Of a stretch of DNA of 9,098 bases, positions 1 to 9,098 are shown piece by piece. The stretch is from contig PHCD01000104.1 in the NCBI GenBank assembly GCA_002842135.1, positions 1 to 9,098 on the forward strand, read 5' to 3'. The notes under the pieces were generated by a model. The model was not told the DNA's origin. It saw nothing but the letters and a program-made list of their open reading frames with translations, and did no database searches. The translations under genes and the position numbers were made by a program. Position 1 is the stretch's first letter; every line of letters starts with the position of its first letter. Source of the DNA: Betaproteobacteria bacterium HGW-Betaproteobacteria-8. GTDB lineage: Bacteria > Pseudomonadota > Gammaproteobacteria > Burkholderiales > Methylophilaceae.

Positions 1-1596
<1,596 letters not shown>

Positions 1597-1608
1597 TTAG
1601 ATACCCGG

Positions 1609-1614
1609 ATTATA
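1609..1614 (-). promoter_or_regulatory. Probable leuS promoter -10 box
   Basis: A perfect TATAAT lies on the minus strand upstream of leuS, and would give a leader of roughly 25-30 nt. No recognisable -35 hexamer (TTGACA-like) lies 16-18 bp further upstream, where the sequence is C-rich, so the promoter may be weak or need an activator. It implies leuS can be transcribed separately from the TolA-like gene. Confidence 0.45.
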
Positions 1615-1711
1615 CCTCGAAGGGGCAGGGCTTGCGTTTGGCTTGATGCCTACCTTTCTGATATCGACAGCAACTTGTATGTTTGTTCTGGCAGTTAATC
1701 CGGGCACCGAT

Positions 1712-1734
1712 GGTCAAGCTGTTTGGCCTTGACC
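1712..1734. repeat. Inverted repeat between the TolA-like gene and leuS
   Basis: Seven-base perfect arms (GGTCAAG and CTTGACC) are separated by 9 bases, starting about 19 bp after the stop of the TolA-like gene. The hairpin is not followed by a T-run on the minus strand, so it is not a standard intrinsic terminator. It could be an mRNA 3' stem or a protein site upstream of the leuS promoter. Apart from this and the -10 box I see nothing else in the 177-bp gap. Confidence 0.3.
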
Positions 1735-1752
1735 TCGAATCAGGCAGATGCG

Positions 1753-2670
1753 CTATTGTGCGATCCCAAGATTTTCGTCATTCGGTTTGAATAGCAGATT
1801 CAACTCGCGCAAGGCGGCAAAAGTTTCAGCATCATCTGGCACCGGCAAGGGCAGGGATTGCAGAATGGCACGCTCAATGGCGTCGTCGCAACTTGCGACC
1901 CCACTGCTTCTTAGTATTCTCGGTGGTTTTTCCAGGTTGCCGTCAGGCTTCAGGCTGATGGCGAATTCAATCTCTGGCAGCGCCGTCCTGCACAGGTCGC
2001 GATTGACATTCTGCTGGATTTTGCTGGCAATCATGGCGATATGGTTGGTAATCGCACTGCTTCTACCAGTTCCGCCTCCGCCATAGCCCCCGACACCATA
2101 GCCGCCAAAACCACCGGCACCTGCATTTGAGCTGCCATAGCCGGAATAGCCTCCGCTGCTGCCGGGCGATCCTTTCATATCCTCCCTAAGCAGTGAACGC
2201 TGAAATTGACGCCAACGATCTGCCGGTTTGCTTTTTACAGGTGGCGTAATCCGGACTGGCCGTGGTTCGGGTTTTTCTTGTCTGAGCTCTGCCTCAGGCA
2301 ATGGCTTCAATGCTTCGCTAAGCTCCCTGATTTCATCCGTGTCATCCTGCATTTCATTCGGCGCATCATCACCAATGCTAGTGCCTGAACCCGAACCTCC
2401 GGATGCGGCAGGGCCGCCAGCACCGGAAGAGAATGGCAGGAATTCAGCGGTGGCATCAATACTGATTGTGCGCTGCACGGGAGAAGGGTTTGTCATGGGC
2501 AGCATTTCAAGCACGACATAATGAAGTGCTAATGAAATGAGCAGGGCAGCAAAATAGGTGAATTTTTCCGCTGGGTCTTGCCCGTGAAAGAAGAAATTAC
2601 TGATGGATTTTCTCCTGGGTGTAACTGAGCGACGAGTACTTTGCCTGGGCTTTGTCGAAGGCAGCTCCAA
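1753..2670 (-). CDS. TolA/TonB-like envelope protein with glycine-rich linker
   Basis: A 305-residue protein with the layout of TolA or TonB. There is a basic cytoplasmic N-terminus (residues 1-37, rich in R and K), one membrane span (about 38-57, FTYFAALLISLALHYVVLEM), a periplasmic linker, and a C-terminal globular domain (about 208-296). The linker has a Gly/Ser stretch (82-100), an acidic segment (101-118), a Pro/Lys/Arg segment (123-150) and a very Gly/Tyr-rich part (168-202). The C-terminal domain matches the TolA-C/TonB-C pattern: IASKIQQNVNR, EIEFAISLKPDG, LRSSGVASCDDAIERAI, LPLPVPDD, RELNLLFKP. Two Cys (227 and 261) could form a disulfide, as TolA domain III does in E. coli. The only initiator that fits is TTG at 2670: an in-frame TGA lies upstream and the first ATG falls after the membrane span. 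No clear ribosome binding site is seen, so the start is uncertain. No tolQ/tolR or exbB/exbD genes are adjacent, so the energising partner is unknown. It may be a second TolA paralogue. The gene ends 177 bp before leuS. Confidence 0.8.
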   Translation of the reverse strand: MELPSTKPRQSTRRSVTPRRKSISNFFFHGQDPAEKFTYFAALLISLALHYVVLEMLPMTNPSPVQRTISIDATAEFLPFSSGAGGPAASGGSGSGTSIGDDAPNEMQDDTDEIRELSEALKPLPEAELRQEKPEPRPVRITPPVKSKPADRWRQFQRSLLREDMKGSPGSSGGYSGYGSSNAGAGGFGGYGVGGYGGGGTGRSSAITNHIAMIASKIQQNVNRDLCRTALPEIEFAISLKPDGNLEKPPRILRSSGVASCDDAIERAILQSLPLPVPDDAETFAALRELNLLFKPNDENLGIAQ

Positions 2671-2772
2671 AGGCTGGAATCTTTGTTTGAGCCGGACAAA
2701 AGCCTCTGGAGAGTTTCACGCTCATGCGTGCTGCCGGGGTTTTTGGGGTTAGCTCAGCTCAGCTATGACCGG

Positions 2773-2801
2773 ATTATAAAGTCTAATGTCAGGTTGTGGT
2801 T
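2773..2801 (-). promoter_or_regulatory. Putative promoter of the TolA-like gene
   Basis: A perfect TATAAT (2773-2778 on the minus strand) lies about 100 bp upstream of the TTG start. The -35 position, 17-18 bp further up (about 2796-2802), reads AACCAC or TAACCA, a poor match to TTGACA. This would give a leader of about 95 nt containing a short hairpin (2717-2730, arms CACGC/GCGTG) and an out-of-frame ATG at 2725. Confidence 0.4.
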
Positions 2802-2817
2802 AACGCATGGTTGCGTT
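2802..2817. repeat. Dyad element next to the -35 of the TolA-like gene
   Basis: Perfect 6-base arms (AACGCA and TGCGTT) around a 4-base centre, directly upstream of the putative -35. The position suits a regulator binding site and the -35 itself is weak. There is no T-run, so it is not a terminator. Function is inferred from position only. Confidence 0.3.
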
Positions 2818-2865
2818 CATGGGAGCCATGTATGGGGAGGTGGGTTTCATGATGTGGCGAATAAT

Positions 2866-2893
2866 AAAAAAGCACCCCGCAGGATGCTTTTTT
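2866..2893 (-). terminator. Rho-independent terminator of the PepSY gene
   Basis: On the minus strand, a hairpin with a 12-bp stem (A6 GCA then a U-G wobble and two C-G pairs) and a 4-base loop ends in a run of six T, 22 bp after the PepSY stop. The wobble pair exists only in the minus-strand RNA (it is a C-A mismatch on the other strand), which supports the minus orientation. It separates the PepSY gene from the TolA-like gene. Confidence 0.88.
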
Positions 2894-2914
2894 GTCTGGA
2901 ACAAACGGAAAGAC

Positions 2915-3424
2915 TTATTCGCCGATCTGCCAAACTACTTCTTCTGCGTTGCTCAGTTTGCCGGTAATGGCATCGACTTCAACTTCAAGCAACTTGCCGT
3001 CAGCCGTCTTGATATCGAATTCGTAGGCGATACTGCCATCGGACTCCACTTCATATTCAGTCTTCATGACTGCACCTGGGTGTTTTGCCAGTGCAGTTTT
3101 CAGGGCAGCATCCAGGCTGACTTTAGCTTTGGAAGTGAACGCGGTGTCATCGGCGGTTGTTTCGCCTTCTGATTCGAGGATTTTGCCGGTCTTGGCGTCG
3201 CATTCGACTTCTTTTTGCTTGCCGTCATTAGCGTCGATATCGACTTCGTATTGTGCCTTGCCATCTTCGATTTCGGAGCGAATGGATGTCAGCTTGCCTG
3301 GGAACTTGGCTTGTGCTGCAGCGACGCAATTGTCGATGGCATTTTTGCTGTTGTGTTTGTCAGCGTAAGCAGCGGGCGCAATAAACATGGATGCCAATGC
3401 AATGGCGATGAGGGTTTTGTTCAT
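2915..3424 (-). CDS. Secreted protein with two PepSY repeats
   Basis: A 169-residue exported protein. The signal peptide is classic (MNKTLIAIALASMFIAPAAYA, cleavage predicted after residue 21). The mature part contains two PepSY-type repeats, about residues 28-83 and 102-157. Each has a helix with a Lys-x-Pro-Gly-type turn (AKFPGK, AKHPGA), then strands ending in YEVDID.NDGK..EVECDAKTGKIL in the first and YEFDIKTADGKLLEVEVDAITGKL in the second. The protein is acidic. Cys33 and Cys75 occur only in the first repeat and could form a disulfide. PepSY domains are found in secreted or periplasmic proteins, some of which inhibit peptidases or accompany two-component systems; the role here is unknown. 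The start is firm: AAGGAG lies 6 nt upstream of the ATG. The gene is flanked by its own promoter and terminator, so it is expressed alone. No sensor kinase, peptidase or reductase gene is adjacent. Confidence 0.9.
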   Translation of the reverse strand: MNKTLIAIALASMFIAPAAYADKHNSKNAIDNCVAAAQAKFPGKLTSIRSEIEDGKAQYEVDIDANDGKQKEVECDAKTGKILESEGETTADDTAFTSKAKVSLDAALKTALAKHPGAVMKTEYEVESDGSIAYEFDIKTADGKLLEVEVDAITGKLSNAEEVVWQIGE

Positions 3425-3430
3425 GATGAA

Positions 3431-3436
3431 CTCCTT
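3431..3436 (-). promoter_or_regulatory. Ribosome binding site of the PepSY gene
   Basis: AAGGAG lies 6 nt before the ATG at 3424. It is the strongest Shine-Dalgarno in the window and fixes the start codon. It suggests high translation compared with the neighbouring genes, most of which lack a clear site. Confidence 0.85.
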
Positions 3437-3471
3437 ATTATTGATGGGAAATTGGTGGGATTTGGATATGG

Positions 3472-3500
3472 ATTATAGGCTAATTGCGCCATAAAGTAAA
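3472..3500 (-). promoter_or_regulatory. Promoter of the PepSY gene
   Basis: A sigma-70 type promoter on the minus strand: -10 TATAAT (3472-3477), a 17-bp spacer, and -35 TTTACT (3495-3500, four of six consensus bases). Transcription would start near 3465 and give a leader of about 40 nt carrying the AAGGAG site. Three dyad elements lie immediately upstream. Confidence 0.7.
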
Positions 3501-3520
3501 TGTAACTTATTGATTACATT
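3499..3520. repeat. 22-bp inverted repeat abutting the PepSY promoter -35
   Basis: Perfect 7-base arms AATGTAA and TTACATT are separated by 8 bases. The element touches the upstream edge of the -35 (overlap of 2 bp), the usual place for an activator that contacts RNA polymerase. A dyad with two major-groove half sites fits a dimeric DNA-binding protein. The regulator is unknown. Confidence 0.45.
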
Positions 3521-3526
3521 GGAATA

Positions 3527-3542
3527 TGGCTATATATAACCA
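3527..3542. repeat. Imperfect 16-bp palindrome, upstream site 1 of the PepSY gene
   Basis: TGGCTATATATAACCA matches the perfect palindrome at 3557-3572 in 13 of 16 positions. The centres of the two sites are 30 bp apart, close to three helical turns, so proteins bound to both would lie on the same DNA face. Its centre is about 70 bp upstream of the predicted transcription start. Probable operator; no regulator gene is visible here. Confidence 0.45.
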
Positions 3543-3556
3543 ACTTTAGGAAGAAG

Positions 3557-3572
3557 TGGTTGTATACAACCA
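3557..3572. repeat. Perfect 16-bp palindrome, upstream site 2 of the PepSY gene
   Basis: TGGTTGTATACAACCA is self-complementary over all 16 bases. With the related site at 3527-3542 it forms a tandem pair about 70 and 100 bp upstream of the predicted PepSY transcription start. It lies in the gap between adk and the PepSY gene (3425-3731). Besides these sites, the promoter and the adk terminator, that gap contains only an unassigned AT-rich stretch (about 3573-3681). Confidence 0.5.
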
Positions 3573-3681
3573 TTTTTGGCATTTTTTGTCGATAGGCGTG
3601 GTAACTATCGGGTGGAATTGAGCATCTATTGTGATGCCAGAGTCTGGGAAATGATTGAAATATGAGGGAGATCAAGGCAAC

Positions 3682-3703
3682 AAAAAAGCCCTTGCCGGGC
3701 TTT
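3682..3703 (-). terminator. Rho-independent terminator after adk
   Basis: On the minus strand a perfect 7-bp stem (AAAGCCC/GGGCTTT) with a 5-base loop (GGCAA) runs into a string of T, 28 bp after the adk stop codon. It ends the lptD-surA-pdxA-rsmA-adk transcription unit. Confidence 0.9.
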
Positions 3704-3731
3704 CCTGTCGATGAACTGACTGAAACTAAGG

Positions 3732-5253
<1,522 letters not shown>

Positions 5254-5257
<4 letters not shown>

Positions 5258-6249
5258 TGGTGTTTACTGGAGGTTTTATGTGTGAGCTCAATAGCGAGCT
5301 CAATGGCGGCAAGCAGGCTGCCGATTTCGATATTGCCCTTGCCTGCCAAATCAAGTGCCGTGCCATGGTCAACCGAGGTGCGGATGATGGGAAGCCCCAG
5401 CGTCACGTTGATTCCACCGCCGAAACTGGCGTGTTTAAGCACGGGCAGGCCCTGGTCGTGATACATCGCCAGTACGCAGTCCGCATTTTCCAGATGGTGC
5501 GGGGTAAATAAGGTGTCGGCAGGTAACGGGCCGATCAGGTTCATGCCTTCCGGTCTTAGTTTTTCCAGTACAGGAGTAATTACCGTGATTTCTTCCGTGC
5601 CGAGATAGCCACCCTCGCCGGCATGTGGGTTCAGTCCGGCCACCAATATGCGCGGATGGGCAATGCCGAACTTTTGCACCAAGTCATGATGCAATATGCG
5701 GATGGTGGTTTCCAGGCTCTCTTTGGTGATGGCCTGGCTGACGTCCTTCAATGGCAGATGGGTGGTCGCCAGTGCGACACGCATACCGCCGCCAACCAGC
5801 ATCATGACCACCTGTTGGGTCTTGGTGTGTTCTGCGAGAAACTCCGTATGGCCGGTAAATGCAATCCTGGCCTGGTTGATGATGCCTTTGTGTACCGGTG
5901 CGGTGACCATGGCGTCAAAGCGGCCATGCACACAGCCTTCCAATGCGGTAGTCAGCGTACTGAGCACGTACTGACTGTTTGCACAGTTGAGCTTTCCCGG
6001 CACAACTGCTTGTGATGTGGCTTGGTGCAACACATGCAAGGTGCCGTCGCCTTTGTGGGCGGAGTCCTGGCTGCGATCGATGTTCAGTGTCAGGCCCAGT
6101 GCATTTGCACGTTGCTGTAACATGATCTCGTCGGCAATCACGGTGATTTCGGCCGGAATGGCCCGGTGTGCCAGCATCACGCAAAGATCCGGCCCTATGC
6201 CGGCTGGTTCTCCGGCAGTGATTGCGATGCGGGGCAGGGAGGTACTCAA
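5254..6249 (-). CDS. pdxA: 4-hydroxythreonine-4-phosphate dehydrogenase
   Basis: NAD-dependent oxidation of 4-phosphohydroxy-L-threonine in the DXP-dependent pathway to pyridoxal 5'-phosphate; the product is condensed by PdxJ. The 331 residues are normal for the family. RIAITAGEPAGIGPDL (7-22) opens the protein. The three metal-binding histidines are present as H164 (ATTHLPL), H209 (NPHAGE) and H264 (YHDQGLPVLKH), each two positions before E. coli H166, H211 and H266. The substrate site FTGHTEF (131-137) is also intact. The start is TTG at 6249: the only codons upstream before the in-frame surA TAA are ten without any ATG or GTG. A weak AAGAGG lies about 12 nt before it. The 30-bp gap after surA and the ATGA overlap with rsmA place it inside the operon, as in E. 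coli. Confidence 0.97.
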
Positions 6250-6279
6250 TGGACTGATTCGCCTCTTGTATGGGGTCGC

Positions 6280-7611
6280 TTAATACTTGTCTTCAAGATG
6301 CAACTCGACATAGGCGCGGTCGCGCAGTTCACGCACCCAGTCCTCGTAAGCCTCTTCTGCCTTGCGTGTGCGGATTTCCTGGCGCGCCTTGAATCTGGCG
6401 GCTTCCTTGGTCATATCCTGCTTGCGGCGTTCCTGTACCTGAATGATGTGGTAGCCGAAAGGCGTGCGCACTGGTGCGCTGATTTCACCTGGCGCCAGCA
6501 GGTTCATGGCTTGTTCAAATTGCGGCACGGTGTCGCCCGGGCTGACCCAGCCCAGGTCGCCACCGTTATTGGCTGAAGCGTCTTCCGAGTATTGTCGTGC
6601 GAGTTCGGTGAAATCCCCACCATTGTCCAGGCGTTCCTTGATCATGATCATTCTTTGCTGGGCATCGCTTTCGGAGACGATTTCACTTAGTTTTACCAGG
6701 ATGTGCCTGAGCTTGGTCTGCTCAACGACCAAAGGCGAGCTGCCGCCACGCCGGTCGGTCATTTTCAGGATATGGAAGCCATTCGGGCTACGCAATATGG
6801 GCGTCAGGTCTCCCGGTTGTATAGACTTGAGTGCCTCATTGAATAGCTCGGGGATTTGTGTTGAAGTTTTCCAGCCGAGCTTGCCGCCTTCCAGTGCATT
6901 GGGGGCATCCGACATGCTGGCAGAAACTTCTGCGAAATTGGTGCCATCCTGCAATTGTTTCAGCGCTTTTTCAGCTTTCTCACGTAGTTTTTGCAATTCT
7001 TCCGGCGAGCCTTCTTCCGGTGTTCGAATCAGGATATGGGAAATTTCAAACTCGTCCTGGATGTCGCCGCGTGAGGATTGTGTGGTCAGGTAATTGTCGA
7101 TTTCAGCCTCGGTGACATTGACACGGTTGTCAACCTCACGTTCGCGTAATCTGGCGATGATGATTTCGTTACGAATATCCTCGCGGAATTTACGATAACT
7201 GATGCCTTCCTGTTCCAGTGCCGCGCGGAACTCCGGTACATTCATTTTGTTCTGTTCGGCGATTCGTTCCACGGTTTTGTCGAGTTGTGTGTCGTCTACG
7301 CGCACACCAGTCTGGGCGGCATATTGCAGCAGAAGCCGGTCATTGATCAGGCGTTCCAGGATCTGTTTTTGCAGGACATCTGTTGGCGGCATGTTGCCAC
7401 CTTGTTTTTCAAGTTGGCTGCGGACGGTCTGTATGCGATCTAACAGTTCATTTTCCGTAATAACAACCTGGTCAACGACCGCAACGATGCGGTCGATTTT
7501 CTGGATTTCGCCGTCTTCTGCATGTGCCGCAGTTAAACTCAAGCCCGGGCAAAGCAGCAGTGTCAGCGTGATAAAGCGGAATAGCGATAACTTCATGGGT
7601 ATATTACTCAT
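6280..7611 (-). CDS. surA: Periplasmic chaperone and peptidyl-prolyl isomerase SurA
   Basis: Periplasmic chaperone that carries unfolded outer-membrane proteins, LptD among them, to the BAM complex. It has a signal peptide with a hydrophobic core [18 protein letters not shown] (cleavage after about residue 31), a SurA N-terminal domain (about 36-165, starting [19 protein letters not shown]), and two parvulin domains. These are at 187-286 ([13 protein letters not shown] to [12 protein letters not shown]) and 298-396 ([13 protein letters not shown] to [12 protein letters not shown]), followed by a C-terminal helix. Length (443) fits the family (E. coli 428). The first ATG (7611) overlaps the lptD stop by 8 bp. 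A second ATG at 7596 (MKLSLFRF) would give a more typical signal peptide and no overlap. Neither has a good ribosome binding site, so both starts remain possible. Confidence 0.97.
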   Translation of the reverse strand: MSNIPMKLSLFRFITLTLLLCPGLSLTAAHAEDGEIQKIDRIVAVVDQVVITENELLDRIQTVRSQLEKQGGNMPPTDVLQKQILERLINDRLLLQYAAQTGVRVDDTQLDKTVERIAEQNKMNVPEFRAALEQEGISYRKFREDIRNEIIIARLREREVDNRVNVTEAEIDNYLTTQSSRGDIQDEFEISHILIRTPEEGSPEELQKLREKAEKALKQLQDGTNFAEVSASMSDAPNALEGGKLGWKTSTQIPELFNEALKSIQPGDLTPILRSPNGFHILKMTDRRGGSSPLVVEQTKLRHILVKLSEIVSESDAQQRMIMIKERLDNGGDFTELARQYSEDASANNGGDLGWVSPGDTVPQFEQAMNLLAPGEISAPVRTPFGYHIIQVQERRKQDMTKEAARFKARQEIRTRKAEEAYEDWVRELRDRAYVELHLEDKY

Positions 7612-9098
7612 TAGTAAGTTCGTAAGAGTTGTCTATTTCCCCGCTTGGACTGTAGCCGGGGATGCCACGTTTCAGCAGCGATAGTGGATTAGAGCCGATT
7701 GAGGTCAGTCCGCCAAGCTCAAGCTGGAAGAATATGGCGTAGTTGGCATCTGCAGTTGCGGTGGATACACGCTGTAGCACAGAGCGGGCTTGCCAGCACC
7801 CGGCGTCGTATTCGATACCTGCAAGGCCTTCAATTGGTTGATTCTCAAACAGGGAATAGTTCCAGCGTCCCATACTGTACCAACCATGACCCAGCGGCCA
7901 TTGGCCGGAGACATTGATTTGTTCCAAACGGTCCTTCGTATAGCGGTAACTCAGGTTTAACACTTTACCCGGTTCGGGGTTGTAGCGTGCACCAATATTC
8001 GATTTTACTGTGGTTGACTGGTCCGTGTTGTACTGCCAGCCGGCATCCACATTCCAGTCGTTGGTGAGTCTGGCGGTGACGACAGCCACGATATCTGAGC
8101 TGTTGTTGGTTCTTGGCGCAACACCCGGCATGGTCACTTTCTGGTCAGAGAAATAGAAGCGCTGGCCCAGTGTAGCGGCAAAACGCTGCAGGCCGGTATT
8201 GGCATCAATCATGCGGGTAGTAAAAGCCAGGCTTAACTGATTGGCATCATTGACGCGGTCATTGCCGGTGAACTGATTTTCCATGAACAAGGTGCCAAGG
8301 TTGAGGTCGGCCTCAGCGGTATCGAATACCGGGAACATGGATTGATCCTGGTGTGGGATATATACATAGAACAGTCGAGGTTCCAGGGTTTGTGTATACC
8401 GGTTGTTTACAACCTTGACGTCCCGATCAAAGAACAAGCCGCTGTCCAGGCTGAAAATGGGCAGGCTTCTATTGTCAGATTCGTAGTTGCCCGACTCAAA
8501 GGTCTCACCTGCAGAATTTTTGAATATGAAGGATTCGTTGTCCAAGTCGTACGTGGTGTAATGCACGCCAAATTTTGGCGTGATATACCCATAGGGTTTT
8601 GCAAACGGAACACTCACGCTTGGGTAAGCGGTAAAGCGATTGCCGGTAACGTTGGTTTCAAGCAGATTGCTATTGCCCAAACCCAATCTGAAAGGTTCGT
8701 CCTTTTTGCGATCGAAACTTACCCATTGGGTATAGAGTTTGGTATTTGCCAGTTCCCAGTCTTTATCTCCATTCAGCGTTAACTGAGGGAGTCGTTCATA
8801 AGGGAATGAGAAGGCATCCAGTGTCTGGTATTTTTGCACTAATCCGTTAAAAGCCCAGACTTCGTCTTTGTAATTTACAAAGGCCTGTTGCGGCAGGTTG
8901 ACGCGACTGGTGACCGTGATTCGTGTTGAGAGCTCTGAGAAGTATTCATCATCTGACACTTTTTCAAGGTTGTAGCCGCCCGACCAGCCGCGGCCAAAGT
9001 TGTGTCGATGGTTTAGATTGACATAATAGCGATTGTCACCGGAAATGCTGTCTGAGGGCAGGTATTCCGCGCTACTCGTTCCAGAATAGTTTTCATCC
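7604..9098 (-). CDS. lptD: LPS-assembly outer-membrane protein LptD, C-terminal 497 residues (5' part outside window)
   Basis: LptD forms the outer-membrane barrel that, with lipoprotein LptE, inserts lipopolysaccharide into the outer leaflet. The frame is open from the window edge to the TAA at 7604, so the gene continues to the right. The N-terminal jellyroll and signal peptide are not seen. Diagnostic barrel sequence includes [88 protein letters not shown] and [14 protein letters not shown], with alternating aromatic strands. The segment starting SDDEYF (about 8959) is internal: its first codon is a GTG valine and reading continues upstream without a stop. E. coli has a Cys pair at the AGCW position used in the disulfide switch; here one Cys is visible. 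It is followed by surA with an 8-bp overlap, as in the conserved lptD-surA pair. Confidence 0.97.
   Translation of the reverse strand, partial: DENYSGTSSAEYLPSDSISGDNRYYVNLNHRHNFGRGWSGGYNLEKVSDDEYFSELSTRITVTSRVNLPQQAFVNYKDEVWAFNGLVQKYQTLDAFSFPYERLPQLTLNGDKDWELANTKLYTQWVSFDRKKDEPFRLGLGNSNLLETNVTGNRFTAYPSVSVPFAKPYGYITPKFGVHYTTYDLDNESFIFKNSAGETFESGNYESDNRSLPIFSLDSGLFFDRDVKVVNNRYTQTLEPRLFYVYIPHQDQSMFPVFDTAEADLNLGTLFMENQFTGNDRVNDANQLSLAFTTRMIDANTGLQRFAATLGQRFYFSDQKVTMPGVAPRTNNSSDIVAVVTARLTNDWNVDAGWQYNTDQSTTVKSNIGARYNPEPGKVLNLSYRYTKDRLEQINVSGQWPLGHGWYSMGRWNYSLFENQPIEGLAGIEYDAGCWQARSVLQRVSTATADANYAIFFQLELGGLTSIGSNPLSLLKRGIPGYSPSGEIDNSYELTNE

Noticed and set aside
2070..2170. Possible tandem DNA repeat in the TolA-like gene
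   Set aside because: The pattern comes from Gly/Tyr/Ser codons of a low-complexity linker; unit length is irregular and no exact DNA repeat is present.
2751..2764. Short AGCTC repeat near the TolA-like promoter
   Set aside because: Fewer than three 5-base units, too short to assign meaning.
2866..2893. Reading the PepSY terminator as a plus-strand terminator too
   Set aside because: There is no plus-strand gene to terminate, and the stem has a mismatch in that orientation.
3590..3610. Inverted repeat CGATAG/CTATCG with 9-base loop in the adk-PepSY gap
   Set aside because: Arms are only 6 bases, no T-run follows on the minus strand, and it is unrelated to the nearby palindromes; probably chance.
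7604..8959. A protein starting at position 8959 as a complete gene
   Set aside because: The codon is an internal GTG valine of LptD; the frame continues upstream to the window edge with conserved LptD sequence.

Overview
The window is a compact stretch of bacterial chromosome with every gene on the minus strand, so it reads from right (9098) to left (1). The proteins (outer-membrane LptD, periplasmic SurA, a TolA-like envelope protein) show a Gram-negative host. The gene order lptD-surA-pdxA-rsmA is the proteobacterial one. The LeuRS, SurA and RsmA sequences look betaproteobacterial to me, perhaps Methylophilaceae; that family guess is an impression, not a database result. I see no rRNA, tRNA, insertion sequence, phage gene or CRISPR array.

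Right block (9098-3732): the 3' part of lptD, then surA, pdxA, rsmA and adk. The joins are an 8-bp overlap (lptD/surA), a 30-bp gap (surA/pdxA) and two ATGA overlaps (pdxA/rsmA and rsmA/adk), ending in a clear intrinsic terminator (3682-3703). This is a polycistronic unit combining outer-membrane assembly (LptD inserts LPS; SurA chaperones outer-membrane proteins including LptD), vitamin B6 synthesis (PdxA), 16S rRNA dimethylation (RsmA) and adenylate balance (Adk).

Middle block (3731-2866): a monocistronic gene for a secreted protein with two PepSY repeats. It has a good promoter, a strong ribosome binding site and its own terminator. Upstream of its -35 lie three dyad-symmetric elements, two of them related in sequence. 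This is the strongest unexplained regulatory signal in the window.

Left block (2817-1): a TolA/TonB-like, single-span envelope protein with a glycine-rich linker, apparently starting at TTG, with no tolQ, tolR, exbB or exbD gene beside it. It is followed by leuS (first 525 codons), which has its own TATAAT box. In many betaproteobacteria leuS is followed by lptE and holA; those would lie outside this window.

Overall this is mostly ordinary core genome. I found no convincing new multi-gene system. The items most worth following up are the palindromic control region of the PepSY gene, the orphan TolA-like protein, and the rsmA/adk junction, where the RsmA C-terminus looks atypical and the adk ribosome binding site can fold into a small hairpin.
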